Source: an uncultured Geobacter sp. (GTDB taxonomy: Bacteria > Desulfobacterota > Desulfuromonadia > Geobacterales > DSM-12255). Taken from it: DNA of 32,278 bases. The stretch spans positions 1 through 32,278 of the forward strand of contig CALMBF010000183.1 of assembly GCA_937860145.1 (NCBI GenBank). The letters run 5' to 3'. Below are positions 6,595 through 15,200 of the stretch, one piece after another; the first letter of the stretch is position 1; each line of letters starts with the position of its first letter. The notes beneath the pieces were generated by a model. It saw only the letters and a program-made list of their open reading frames with translations, was not told the origin of the DNA and made no database searches. The translations under genes and the position numbers were made by a program.

Positions 6595-8481
6595 ATGATC
6601 GGTCGTTTTTCGCACCAAGGCGTTTATCAGGAATTGTTGCAGTCACGGGAGTTTCATCGAACTGCGCTTGCCGGCGTTCTGGCTCTGTCCAGTTTCTGGC
6701 TGGGGAGGAACGGGCTTGCCCCTTCGTATGTCACTACTCTCCTTGCCCTCAGTTCGGTGGCCCTTAATGGCTTGCCGATCGTCTGGGGGGCAATCCAGGG
6801 GTTGATGGAGCGGAGAGTCAATGTTGATGAACTGGTAAGCATTGCCATCGTCGCCAGCCTGATACAAGGCGAGTTTCTGACCGCGGCGGTCGTCAGCTTT
6901 GTCATGGTATTGGGGTCGCTTATCGAACAGGCCACCAGTGAATCAGCCCGAAAGGCAATTCAGGGCCTTATTGACATCGCACCGGAAACCGCAACAGTCA
7001 TGGTCGATGGCAGGGAGCAAGTTGTCCCTCTGGAGCAGGTGCGGGTCGGAAGCCTCCTCCTGGTAAAGCCCGGTGAGCGTATTCCGGTAGACGGCCATGT
7101 CACCAAAGGGATTACGGCTGTTGATGAGTCGAGCATGACCGGTGAACCGATCCCTGTTGAGAAAACGGTTGGTGACATCCTTAGTTCCGGTACGTTGAAC
7201 CAGAACGGTGTCATCGAGATGAAAGCGATTCGGGTAGGAGATGACACCACGTTGAGCAAGGTCATCAAGTTGGTGGTGGATGCCGAGGCTCATAAGCCAA
7301 AAGGGGTCAGAATTGTTGACCGGTATGCCCAATGGTTTACTCCTGCGATCCTGCTCTGTACCGGTATTACCTGGTTGGCTACCCACGATGTTAGCAGGGC
7401 CATTGCCGTGTTGATTGTCGGCTGCCCCTGCGCTTTGATTCTCGCCGCACCGACGGCTATAGTTGCCACAATCGGCAGGGCCGCACGGGCCGGTATTCTC
7501 GTCAAAGGTGGCGGTTACCTGGAGGAGGTTGGCCGGGCCAATGTTGTCCTGTTCGATAAGACCGGCACCCTTACCGAAGGCAAGCCCCGAGTCGATTCGA
7601 TTGTTACTGTTGATGGTGTATCAAGGGATGATGTCCTGGCAAAAGCGGCCAGCGTGGAGCAGCACAGTACCCATCCGCTTGCCCGTGCCGTTCTGAAAGC
7701 GGCGCATTATGCCCGGGTAACAGTCCAGAATGCGGAGGATATGTTCACCGAAATCGGCCTCGGTGTCCGTGCCCAGGTAGGGGGCCATCTCGTTGAGGTC
7801 GGGAGCGCCTATCTGGGCGGTGGCAGCATGCAGGTTCCGATAGCATTGAGAAGCCATCTGGATTCATTCAAGGAAAACGGGGCTACTCCACTGGTTATTT
7901 ACGAGGAGCGTAAGCCCCTGGCGGTACTGAGCGTTGCCGACCATGTCCGTGAATCGGCTGCGGCAACCATACAAAACTTGAAGTCACTTGGAATCAGCAA
8001 GGTCGGGATTCTTTCAGGTGACCATGAGAAATCGGTCAAGCGCGTGGCTGACTCGGTCGGGATCACCCAATTCTGGTCTTGTTTGAAACCGCAGGACAAG
8101 CTTGACGCTATTGAAGACTTTCAACAGCAGAACAACTCTGTAATATTTATCGGGGACGGCATCAACGATGCCCCGGCCCTTGCCGTCGCCAATGTCGGCA
8201 TCGCCATGGGAGCCGCCGGGGCACATGTTGCCTTGGAGACAGCCGACATAGCGCTGATGAAGGACGATATCTCCAAGATTCCATTCCTGATTCGGTTGAG
8301 CCGACGGATGACGACTACAATCAAATGGAACATTGCTTTTGGCATGTTCTTCAACGTCGTTGCAGTAGTTGCCAGCGGCGCAGGATACCTCACTCCGATC
8401 ATGGGGGCAGTTGTCCATAATGTGGGGTCGGTACTGGTAGTCCTCTCTTCGGCAAGTCTCGTGTTTGCGTCGGACAACTAG
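6595..8481 (+). CDS. P1B-type heavy-metal ATPase without N-terminal metal-binding domain
   Basis: This 628-residue inner-membrane efflux ATPase exports a soft metal cation. Visible motifs are TGEP (182-185, actuator), the CPC membrane metal site (277-279), DKTGT (321-325, phosphorylated Asp), the P1B-specific STHPLARAV and GDGINDAPAL. About eight membrane segments are predicted. There is no N-terminal HMA/GMTCxxC domain, so it is ~100 residues shorter than typical CopA or ZntA. CPC excludes the SPC cobalt group. The last membrane region (HNVGSVLVVLSS) resembles Zn/Cd/Pb-type pumps more than the copper type, which conflicts with the CsoR-like C-H-C site of the regulator. The start is the ATG at 6595. 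Metal specificity remains open. Confidence 0.93.
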   Translation: MIGRFSHQGVYQELLQSREFHRTALAGVLALSSFWLGRNGLAPSYVTTLLALSSVALNGLPIVWGAIQGLMERRVNVDELVSIAIVASLIQGEFLTAAVVSFVMVLGSLIEQATSESARKAIQGLIDIAPETATVMVDGREQVVPLEQVRVGSLLLVKPGERIPVDGHVTKGITAVDESSMTGEPIPVEKTVGDILSSGTLNQNGVIEMKAIRVGDDTTLSKVIKLVVDAEAHKPKGVRIVDRYAQWFTPAILLCTGITWLATHDVSRAIAVLIVGCPCALILAAPTAIVATIGRAARAGILVKGGGYLEEVGRANVVLFDKTGTLTEGKPRVDSIVTVDGVSRDDVLAKAASVEQHSTHPLARAVLKAAHYARVTVQNAEDMFTEIGLGVRAQVGGHLVEVGSAYLGGGSMQVPIALRSHLDSFKENGATPLVIYEERKPLAVLSVADHVRESAAATIQNLKSLGISKVGILSGDHEKSVKRVADSVGITQFWSCLKPQDKLDAIEDFQQQNNSVIFIGDGINDAPALAVANVGIAMGAAGAHVALETADIALMKDDISKIPFLIRLSRRMTTTIKWNIAFGMFFNVVAVVASGAGYLTPIMGAVVHNVGSVLVVLSSASLVFASDN

Positions 8482-8541
8482 ATTGGGTGCATCACCTCGT
8501 AACGCAGTGGCTGGAGTTAGCTATCATCAAGAATAGGCGCC

Positions 8542-9585
8542 ATGAAGAATAACACCATAAAAACCGCCCTGCTTTCCGCGATTCTGTTCGGGATATCGCC
8601 GGTTGCCTGCAAGGCCTTCGTTGGGGATATGCCGTCCTCGCTCCTCGCCGGACTGCTCTATCTCGGGTCAGGGATTGGCCTGACCGGAGTCGCGTTTTAT
8701 CAGAAGAGTAGCAGCTATCATGCACTGCGGTTGCTTTCATCTCGACAAAGGGCATGTCTAGTGGGTGCGATTCTGTCCGGAGGCGTAATTGCTCCGTTGT
8801 TTCTCGCGTATGGCATACGCCACGGCACAGCGAGTGAAGTGTCACTGCTTTTGAACTTCGAGGCCGTGGCAACGACACTTCTGGCATGGCTGATCTTCCA
8901 CGAAAACATCGGTGCCAGAGTATGGCTGGGGAAGGTATTGATCGTCGGCGCATCTATTCTCATCGTGTTTACCGGTGGTGACAGCCTGCGCCTCTCCATC
9001 CCTGGTTTGTCAGTCCTTGCGGCGTGCGCCCTCTGGGGGGTCGACAACAATCTGACACGGGAGATCGAGTCCATCCCCGCCACCCTCCTGGCAAGCATTA
9101 AAGGATGGAGCGCCGGTCTCTTCAACATTCTTCTTTCCCTCACATTGTTTAGAAGTCAGGTCACTGCGCTACAAGTCTCGGGAGCCCTTGTCATCGGGGC
9201 ATTCAGCTATGGCGCAAGCCTGGTCCTGTTTATTCAGTCCCTACGCGAGATAGGTTCTGCCAGGACAAGCACCTGGTTTGCATCAGGCCCATTCATAGGA
9301 ACGGTGCTTTCGGTAATTCTACTCGGAGAGCGGCTATCCGTTGGATACTGGGTTGCAGCGTTGATCATGCTTTCCGGCATGTTCTTCCTCTATGGCGAAA
9401 TGCACCGACACAAGCACCATCATGAGCGGTTGGAACATTCACATCCCCATGAGCATGATGAGCACCATGCGCATGAGCATGTAGGTAAGGAACATGGGGG
9501 TGTTCACGACCATCCTCATGTACACGAGCCGATGAACCATTCGCATGTCCACTGGCCTGATATTCATCACCGTCATGGCCATTAA
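8542..9585 (+). CDS. DMT/EamA-family permease with extreme His-rich tail
   Basis: This 347-residue protein has about ten transmembrane helices in residues 1-285 (two EamA repeats), typical of drug/metabolite transporters. The last 61 residues (from 287) contain 25 histidines, mainly as HxH, HH and HEHDEHH runs. Such a tail should bind several Ni, Co, Zn or Cu ions, and in other metal carriers similar tails act as metal buffers or sensors. In this operon (repressor, P1B ATPase, this gene, CorC-like gene) a role as a metal exporter or importer is likely, but EamA proteins carry many substrates. Start ATG at 8542, 60 bp after the ATPase stop; the next gene begins 8 bp after its stop. Confidence 0.88.
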   Translation: MKNNTIKTALLSAILFGISPVACKAFVGDMPSSLLAGLLYLGSGIGLTGVAFYQKSSSYHALRLLSSRQRACLVGAILSGGVIAPLFLAYGIRHGTASEVSLLLNFEAVATTLLAWLIFHENIGARVWLGKVLIVGASILIVFTGGDSLRLSIPGLSVLAACALWGVDNNLTREIESIPATLLASIKGWSAGLFNILLSLTLFRSQVTALQVSGALVIGAFSYGASLVLFIQSLREIGSARTSTWFASGPFIGTVLSVILLGERLSVGYWVAALIMLSGMFFLYGEMHRHKHHHERLEHSHPHEHDEHHAHEHVGKEHGGVHDHPHVHEPMNHSHVHWPDIHHRHGH

Positions 9586-9593
9586 GGAATCAA

Positions 9594-10892
9594 ATGGAAT
9601 CAATATTCTTAGAACTTGCAGTCATCTTTCTTCTGATACTCGCCAATGGATTCTTTGCCGGTTCCGAACTGGCCATCATATCTGCCCGAAAAAGCACAAT
9701 TGCCAAACTGGTTTCCGATGGAGATACCAGGGCAACGGTTGTAGAACAACTCCAGAACGACCCTCATCGTTTCCTGGCAACGGTGCAGATTGGGGTAACA
9801 GTCGTTGGGTCACTGGCATCTGCTGTCGGAGGTGCAACCGCAGTCGAGTACCTGAAACCAATCATGAGTTCATCTCGACTCGAGTTTATCCGCCAGATTG
9901 CCGAACCTCTCTCCATTGGTCTCGTTGTCGTATTGGTCTCGTATTTTTCGCTCATCTTGGGAGAACTGGCACCCAAAACCATCGGGTTGCAATATGCCGA
10001 CCGCATGTCTCTGTTCGTGGCAAAGCCAATAAATTTCCTTTCAAAAGTCGCTGGTATCGCGGTTAAAATATTGACCGTCTCGAATAAGGCGGTGCTTGCA
10101 TTATTCGGAGTCAAGCCTGAAGCTGGTCAGGCTTTTGTTACACGGGAAGAACTGCTTCATACCATATCAGAAGGTGGCGAAACTGGCGTTTTGAGTGAAC
10201 TTGAACACAAGGTGATAGAAAACATGTTCGAGTTCACCCATACCGTAGTCAGGGAAATAATGGTGCCACGAACCCGGATGGTGGGGATAGATGTCAATCT
10301 GCCTCGTGAAGAAATCATGCGAATAGTCAAAGATAATATGTACACCCGCTACCCTGTATATGATGGCAGTATCGAAAACATTATCGGGTTCGTTCACAGC
10401 AAGGATTTGCTGCTGGGACGTGTTGATGAGCCTGAATTCAATATGAGGAGCGCGTTACGTCACGCCGTCTTCGTGCCGGAAAGCAAAAAAGCCAGTGACC
10501 TGTTGCGTGAAATGCAGCGCATGAGAACGCACATGACAATGGTGGTAGATGAATATGGTGGTATCAGCGGTCTGGTTACTACCGAAGACCTTTTGGAAGA
10601 ATTGGTGGGTGAAATTGAGGATGAGCATGATACCGGTGAACTTCGCCATGCAGTCAGGTTGGAGGATGGAAGTTTCATAGTTGATGGACTTATCTCTATA
10701 AACGATTTGGAAGAAGTACTTGATATCAAACTGGAGGAGGGATTACCATATGACACTCTTGCGGGTTTGATACTGCAAGAACTAGGAAGGTTCCCAAACC
10801 AGGGTGAAAAGGTGACTTGGAATGGTCATATTTTCGTTTGTGCAGAAGTAACGCCAACTTCAATTTTAAAGGTAAAAGTCCTCAAAATCTAG
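9594..10892 (+). CDS. CNNM/CorC (HlyC)-family membrane protein with CBS pair
   Basis: This 432-residue protein has an N-terminal DUF21 membrane domain (residues ~1-195, about four hydrophobic segments), a tandem CBS pair (~210-335: [16 protein letters not shown], then [27 protein letters not shown]) and a CorC_HlyC domain at the C-terminus (~345-430). Bacterial members transport or regulate Mg2+ and Co2+ efflux; the old 'hemolysin' name is misleading. The start is the ATG at 9594, with an AAGGAA that overlaps the stop of the His-tailed permease, so the two are tightly linked. It closes the operon controlled by the CsoR-like repressor and may keep divalent cation balance under metal stress. 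Confidence 0.92.
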   Translation: MESIFLELAVIFLLILANGFFAGSELAIISARKSTIAKLVSDGDTRATVVEQLQNDPHRFLATVQIGVTVVGSLASAVGGATAVEYLKPIMSSSRLEFIRQIAEPLSIGLVVVLVSYFSLILGELAPKTIGLQYADRMSLFVAKPINFLSKVAGIAVKILTVSNKAVLALFGVKPEAGQAFVTREELLHTISEGGETGVLSELEHKVIENMFEFTHTVVREIMVPRTRMVGIDVNLPREEIMRIVKDNMYTRYPVYDGSIENIIGFVHSKDLLLGRVDEPEFNMRSALRHAVFVPESKKASDLLREMQRMRTHMTMVVDEYGGISGLVTTEDLLEELVGEIEDEHDTGELRHAVRLEDGSFIVDGLISINDLEEVLDIKLEEGLPYDTLAGLILQELGRFPNQGEKVTWNGHIFVCAEVTPTSILKVKVLKI

Positions 10893-11005
10893 ATTTTGTC
10901 TTTACCACGCAACAACTGGCAAGGAAGATTCATTAATAATGTCAGCATATTAATCCCGGTACTAACCGTAACATTTGTTCACCCATCGTAAGCAGGGAGA
11001 TTCAG

Positions 11006-11800
11006 ATGAATAGATTGACGAAACCGCTCTATCTGGCGCTCATACTGGCTGTTGTGTCTATATCATTCGTCGCGGACAATGTTTTTGCCAAAGACAGCAC
11101 TATCGTCTGGCAAGGGACGGTGACGGTGAAGAAGACCTACACTGTTCCAAAAGGGAAGACGCTTGAAATCCGTCCTGGAACGAAGGTGCTTTTTCCCAAG
11201 GGGGCCACTCTGTCAGTAAAGGGAACGCTCAAGGCGTCTGGCAGGAAGGGAGAAGAAATACTCTTCACCTCGGCAAAAAAGGGGGCAAAAGGTGCTTGGC
11301 ATGAGATCATGCTTGATAACGCCGGTGACAGCGTCATGGAGTATTGCACAATCGAGAATGCCGCCTGGGGGCTGCACAGCCACGACACCAGACTTAACAT
11401 CAGCAATTCCACGATCAGTAACAGCGAGGTGGGGTTACGGTTTCGTAGCGGGCCACTGACCATAAGCAACTGCCGGTTCACCGGCAATAGAATCGGCCTC
11501 AGATCGTATCAGGGGATTGCCAATATTTCGGATTCAGACTTCACCCATAATGAGATCGGCATCTTTGTCCGTGAGAAGGGAAGCGGTCTCTCCATAACCC
11601 GCAGCAATTTCCATAGCAACAGCGGCTTCAATATTCGCATCGGTGACTTCAACGATGAAGATGTTAAAGCGACAGACAACTGGTGGGGCACGGAAGACCC
11701 GCTGAAGACCATATTCGACGCCCGGAATGAGCCGGGGATCGGACAGGTGCTGTATGAGCCCTTCCGCAGGGAGCAGGTGCAGCACACAACTGACCAGTAG
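11006..11800 (+). CDS. Exported right-handed beta-helix protein (NosD-like repeats)
   Basis: This 264-residue protein has a signal peptide (residues 1-28, cleavage after VFA). It begins with a strand-rich segment (KKTYTVPKGKTLEIRPGTKVLF). Pectate-lyase-type coils of ~22-24 residues with N-x-S/N-x-I spacing follow, and a typical DNWWGTEDP closing motif lies at ~222-230. Such domains occur in NosD copper chaperones, CASH proteins and surface polysaccharide-active proteins; no catalytic residues are evident. It lies 113 bp downstream of the CorC-like gene with its own ribosome binding site (AGGGAG), and converges on the minus-strand run, abutting its last gene. The periplasm or outer surface is the likely location. 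Confidence 0.85.
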   Translation: MNRLTKPLYLALILAVVSISFVADNVFAKDSTIVWQGTVTVKKTYTVPKGKTLEIRPGTKVLFPKGATLSVKGTLKASGRKGEEILFTSAKKGAKGAWHEIMLDNAGDSVMEYCTIENAAWGLHSHDTRLNISNSTISNSEVGLRFRSGPLTISNCRFTGNRIGLRSYQGIANISDSDFTHNEIGIFVREKGSGLSITRSNFHSNSGFNIRIGDFNDEDVKATDNWWGTEDPLKTIFDARNEPGIGQVLYEPFRREQVQHTTDQ

Positions 11801-12367
11801 TCATCTACTCTTGGTTCCGTCAATCATCACAACGCTGACCACCTCGGCGGTTGGGGCCGTTTTCAACCAACCGTAGATTTCCTCAACTTCCCGTTCCAGT
11901 TTAAGACGTTCCTGAGAACCGGCAGGCAATGACTTTATCTTTTTCCCCAAGTCGCGGCTTTTCAACCCAAGTTCTTCAGCCTTCTTGGTCAGACGGACCT
12001 CGACGGATCGCTTGTTACCCTCCGCGGTTAGAATCAGTCTATGCTCATCTCGGTCATTAACAGTGAGCGCCTTGTTGCCGTAAGTAGTGCCTGCAGCCAC
12101 CTGAATGCCGTCAACCGGGCAGGAGAGGTCGTAATAGGTTGCGACAACTTTCCCGGTGCCACCTGCCGCTTTCAGTGCCTCTTTAGCAGCCAGTCCGAGT
12201 CGGGCACCGAAGATGGACCCGGCGCAAACATGGCCGTGAAACGTCTCCAATTGACTATACAAGGCAGGTGACGGGATCGAGATGTCCCCTGCAGACGCAC
12301 TGCTAACCAGCAAGACTAACACTAGGAGGCAGGCACTTGCCATGGGCGCAAGGTTTCTTTGATTCAT
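11801..12367 (-). CDS. Exported FmdE-domain protein
   Basis: From the ATG at 12367 (MNQRNL, preceded by GGAGAGGAG) this is a 188-residue protein with a signal peptide (residues 1-26). The FmdE fold is recognised by FHGHVCAG (43-50) and the later SCPVDGIQVAAGTTYGNK block. FmdE domains bind a metal through the HGHxC motif and accompany formylmethanofuran dehydrogenase or occur alone in anaerobes. In the second motif the usual GCTxGK cysteine is Thr here, so the metal site is altered. Its start lies 23 bp after the chrA stop, and it ends exactly at the stop of the convergent beta-helix gene. An exported FmdE suggests periplasmic metal binding rather than methanofuran chemistry. Confidence 0.85.
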   Translation of the reverse strand: MNQRNLAPMASACLLVLVLLVSSASAGDISIPSPALYSQLETFHGHVCAGSIFGARLGLAAKEALKAAGGTGKVVATYYDLSCPVDGIQVAAGTTYGNKALTVNDRDEHRLILTAEGNKRSVEVRLTKKAEELGLKSRDLGKKIKSLPAGSQERLKLEREVEEIYGWLKTAPTAEVVSVVMIDGTKSR

Positions 12368-12389
12368 TTTTTGCTTCTCCTCTCCAATT

Positions 12390-13565
12390 TCAATGCAAAA
12401 AAACACCAGCCACTGCTGCGAGCCCTATGAGTAGCGGTTCCGGTACCTTGAAACGCCAAAGGACCAGCAGACTCACGATGCCGATTATCGCTGTCTTGAT
12501 GTCAATGATTGAGCCCTGAGCCAGGATCACCGCTGCGCCGGCAATGGCACCGGACGCCGCCGAGGTGGCCCCCTTGACGAAACCCTTGAGCGCAGGGTTA
12601 TCCCGGTAACGGACAATGTACCGCCCTATGAACAGGACAAACAGGTAGACCGGCAGAAAGACTCCTCCTGCCGCGATGCACGAACCCCAGAACCCCGCTA
12701 CCAGATAGCCGACGAATGCGGCAGTGATGACTACCGGACCGGGGGTAATGATCCCCACCGCGACCGCATCGAGAAACTCCCGTTCGCTCAGCCAGTGGTG
12801 CTGGAGAACGACCCCTTGATGGAGAAACGGGACAATGGCCAACCCGCTGCCAAAGGTAAAGGCGCCGGCCTTGATGAAGAAAGCGCCGAGGCCTAACAGA
12901 ACCGGAGCCGAAAGGGTGGAGATGCCCGGAGCGGTTTGTATCCCCAATAGACTGGAGATAATATTTCCGGGATGTTGCCAGTTCTTCGGCGGGTGATAGA
13001 GAATGATGCCTATGAGACCGGCAATGACGAACAGCAGCGCGATCTCGGCGCGGGCAACTACGGTAATCAGCGCGACAACAGCGAAGATGACCCACATTCT
13101 CCGGTCGGTGCCGACCGTGGTCCTGGCGAGACGCACGGCAGAAAGTGCCACAATGGCGATGATAACCGGGCCGATGCCGTAGAACAGGGCCTGAACCACG
13201 GGAAGGCCATGGTAGGCCACATACAGGGCTGAGATGACGAGCACGATCAGGAATGTGGGGAGGATGAAGACGATACCAACCAGGGATGCGCCGACCACGC
13301 CATGCCGGATGAATCCTATCCACATGGCGAGTTGGGCGGCCAGCGGTCCCGGCATCATCTGAGAAAAGGCAAGTCCTTGCCGGTACTCTTCTTCCGTGAT
13401 CCAGTTGCGGGGAATCAGGTCCCTCTGCATGTAGCCGGCCAGGGCGATGGGGCCGCCGAAGCCGAAGGCGCCAAGACGGAGAAAATAACAGACAAGTTCC
13501 CACAACCCCACCTGTATAAGCATGCCTGCTTCAGTGTCGTATGTTTTTCCATATTGAGCAGCCAT
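12390..13565 (-). CDS. chrA: Chromate transporter, long-chain (two-domain) ChrA
   Basis: This 391-residue inner-membrane CHR-family protein has both homologous halves. Domain 1 (residues ~15-195) begins CYFLRLGAFGFGGPIALAGYMQRD and contains FSQMMPGPLAAQLAMWIG. Domain 2 (~225-390) begins FIKAGAFTFGSGLAIVPFLHQGVV and contains GIITPGPVVITAAFVGY. The family exports chromate, possibly in exchange for sulfate, and the length is normal for long-chain ChrA. The ATG at 13565 lies one base from the stop of the upstream DUF1259 gene, so the two are tightly coupled. ChrA is the best clue that the whole minus-strand run deals with oxyanions such as chromate. Confidence 0.95.
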   Translation of the reverse strand: MAAQYGKTYDTEAGMLIQVGLWELVCYFLRLGAFGFGGPIALAGYMQRDLIPRNWITEEEYRQGLAFSQMMPGPLAAQLAMWIGFIRHGVVGASLVGIVFILPTFLIVLVISALYVAYHGLPVVQALFYGIGPVIIAIVALSAVRLARTTVGTDRRMWVIFAVVALITVVARAEIALLFVIAGLIGIILYHPPKNWQHPGNIISSLLGIQTAPGISTLSAPVLLGLGAFFIKAGAFTFGSGLAIVPFLHQGVVLQHHWLSEREFLDAVAVGIITPGPVVITAAFVGYLVAGFWGSCIAAGGVFLPVYLFVLFIGRYIVRYRDNPALKGFVKGATSAASGAIAGAAVILAQGSIIDIKTAIIGIVSLLVLWRFKVPEPLLIGLAAVAGVFLH

Positions 13566-13566
13566 G

Positions 13567-14436
13567 TCATTTCATAATGTTTGTCTTGTCCAGAGCAGCT
13601 TTCAACACCGTGGCAATCGTCTCGGGATTATCGTACCCCCAGAAATGCAGGAAGAACAGCCGGGGAGTCTCGTAAAGCATATGGCTGTGAATGGCGGTGA
13701 CAGAGAGGTTGTGACTGATAAGGGCTTTAACCACCGGGTTCACCTCATCTGCCAACAGCACAAAATCGCCGGTCGTAGCCACCTTATCGCCGGCAGACTG
13801 CATGTTGATGCTGGTTGCCATGCCAAGGTAGGGAGGGATTGCCATGCCATGTTCTTGTATGGTTTCCTTGCGGGGGAAACTGACCTGGAACAGGTTTCCC
13901 TTTGTTTGGCCTGACTTGCCAAATATGGACTCCACTTTCGACCAGTCAGTTCCACCTGTCTTGGTGGTTGCAGTTTGTTGTAACTGCATCGGTGTACCGG
14001 TCAGTGAAAGCGTGGAACGCATTGCCTCGGCCAGCTCCTCCGGCTTGCCCATGCCGCTGAAATGAAGATACATAATGCCTGGTTTTTCGTTGAGGATATG
14101 GTTGTGCAAAGAGGTGACCTCAACCCCCTCCTTGGCCAGCATGATCGTTACCCGCGCGACCTCATCCTCCAGAAGCACTAAGTCCCCCATCATCATGACC
14201 TGCTTCCCGGCTTTTTTAAAACCGATCCATGAGGTAAGCGCCAGTCCTGGATCGACAGGCACTTCGCCAACCATTACTTTCAGATCAGTTCGCGGGAAGG
14301 CAACCTTGATCATGTCACCCTGTACAGTTCCCTTTCGACCGAATATCTTTTCCACCCCGTCCCACCCTGTAGATTGTGCATAAGCAGAGGCGAACCCAAG
14401 TAACAGGAAAGCAAACAGCCACAATGTCCGTTTCAT
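13567..14436 (-). CDS. Exported protein with two DUF1259 (LppY/LpqO) repeats
   Basis: This 289-residue protein has a signal peptide (1-20, cleavage after AYA) and two tandem DUF1259 domains at ~22-145 and ~158-285. Each starts with the signature W-x-x-VE-x-IFG-x-xG followed by a strand-rich core, and ends in HSH/HNH-type (LHNHILNEKPGIMYLHFSG; IHSHMLYETPRLFFLHFWG). The His-rich spacing suggests a metal or small-ligand site. The function of DUF1259 is unknown; the only named relatives are mycobacterial lipoproteins. It ends one base before chrA and is preceded by SD-like GGGAGG. Its position makes it a periplasmic partner of ChrA, but this is inference from context. Confidence 0.88.
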   Translation of the reverse strand: MKRTLWLFAFLLLGFASAYAQSTGWDGVEKIFGRKGTVQGDMIKVAFPRTDLKVMVGEVPVDPGLALTSWIGFKKAGKQVMMMGDLVLLEDEVARVTIMLAKEGVEVTSLHNHILNEKPGIMYLHFSGMGKPEELAEAMRSTLSLTGTPMQLQQTATTKTGGTDWSKVESIFGKSGQTKGNLFQVSFPRKETIQEHGMAIPPYLGMATSINMQSAGDKVATTGDFVLLADEVNPVVKALISHNLSVTAIHSHMLYETPRLFFLHFWGYDNPETIATVLKAALDKTNIMK

Positions 14437-14486
14437 AAGCTTCCTCCCTTTTAGTACCCTGCCTGAATTCAGTGTGAAGCAGGGGC

Positions 14487-15200
14487 TTATTTGGACTCGA
14501 CTGAAAAATTGTCAAAGAAGACATAGGAATCAGCCTTTGACCAGAGGCCGATCTTGCCATCTATGTTATTCTTCCAAGTATAGTCGATATGCTTCTTGTT
14601 GTTCAAATACCCCTCAATTTTCTTGCCATTGATGACCACCTTCAGGGAGTGCCACTGGTTTGATGGTGTCGGAACGTTCCGAATCCATTGCACCGAGGAA
14701 CGCCGTCCATGTTCCATCTTGAACAGGACCAGGTTGTTCTCCAGGGCATTGGCCCGCACGATCAGGTAGTCTCCGTTCGGTTTGATGTTGAAGGCGATTC
14801 CCGCACCCTGGTCGATCCTGCCGCTCACCCCCTTGAAGGAGACCTCTATGGTGCCGTTCCGGAAGTTCTTGAACTCCTTGCTCACGGAAAGGGGGAAGTA
14901 ACGGTACGCCTCCAGGTTGTCGAGAAATTCGGCATATCGATCGCCGTAAAGAGCCTTTGCCTTTTCCATGGCGCCAGCGGACATGAGGCCCTGCTCCCAC
15001 TTTCGACCATCAACCGCATAAACGGTCCGGTTGCCATCCCGGTCGATATGCCAATTTCCCACCAGGGAACTGAACGCCTTGGCTTCTGCCCCCGGTGTCT
15101 CGTTCCTGAAATCGAACTTCTTCATCCCCTCGGAGTGGGCTGGTAAGACCGCAAGGGCAAGAGTAAGTAACGTCAGGGAAACTCTACGAAACCTTTTCAT
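14487..15200 (-). CDS. Exported concanavalin-like (LamG/DUF1080-type) domain protein
   Basis: This 237-residue protein has a signal peptide (1-23, cleavage after AHS) and a single beta-sandwich domain. The strand pattern (GTIEVSFKGVSGRIDQGAGIAF, GDYLIVRANALENNLVLFKME, WHSLKVVINGKKIEGYLNNK, GKIGLWSKADSYVFFDNFSVE) is that of the concanavalin/DUF1080 superfamily. Family members bind or cleave sugars, but no catalytic Glu pair is clear, so a binding role is equally likely. Its ATG overlaps the permease stop by 4 bp, so it is made together with the ABC transporter and may be its exported partner or substrate-binding component. Confidence 0.82.
   Translation of the reverse strand: MKRFRRVSLTLLTLALAVLPAHSEGMKKFDFRNETPGAEAKAFSSLVGNWHIDRDGNRTVYAVDGRKWEQGLMSAGAMEKAKALYGDRYAEFLDNLEAYRYFPLSVSKEFKNFRNGTIEVSFKGVSGRIDQGAGIAFNIKPNGDYLIVRANALENNLVLFKMEHGRRSSVQWIRNVPTPSNQWHSLKVVINGKKIEGYLNNKKHIDYTWKNNIDGKIGLWSKADSYVFFDNFSVESK

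Noticed and set aside
9400-9582. Repetitive CAT-rich DNA that looks like a direct-repeat array
   Set aside because: The repeats are codons for the His-rich tail of the EamA permease, with no regular spacers, so this is not a CRISPR or satellite array.
12598-13503. 301-residue minus-strand frame inside chrA in another frame
   Set aside because: The ChrA frame shows both conserved domains; the other is an Arg/Ser/Pro-rich shadow.
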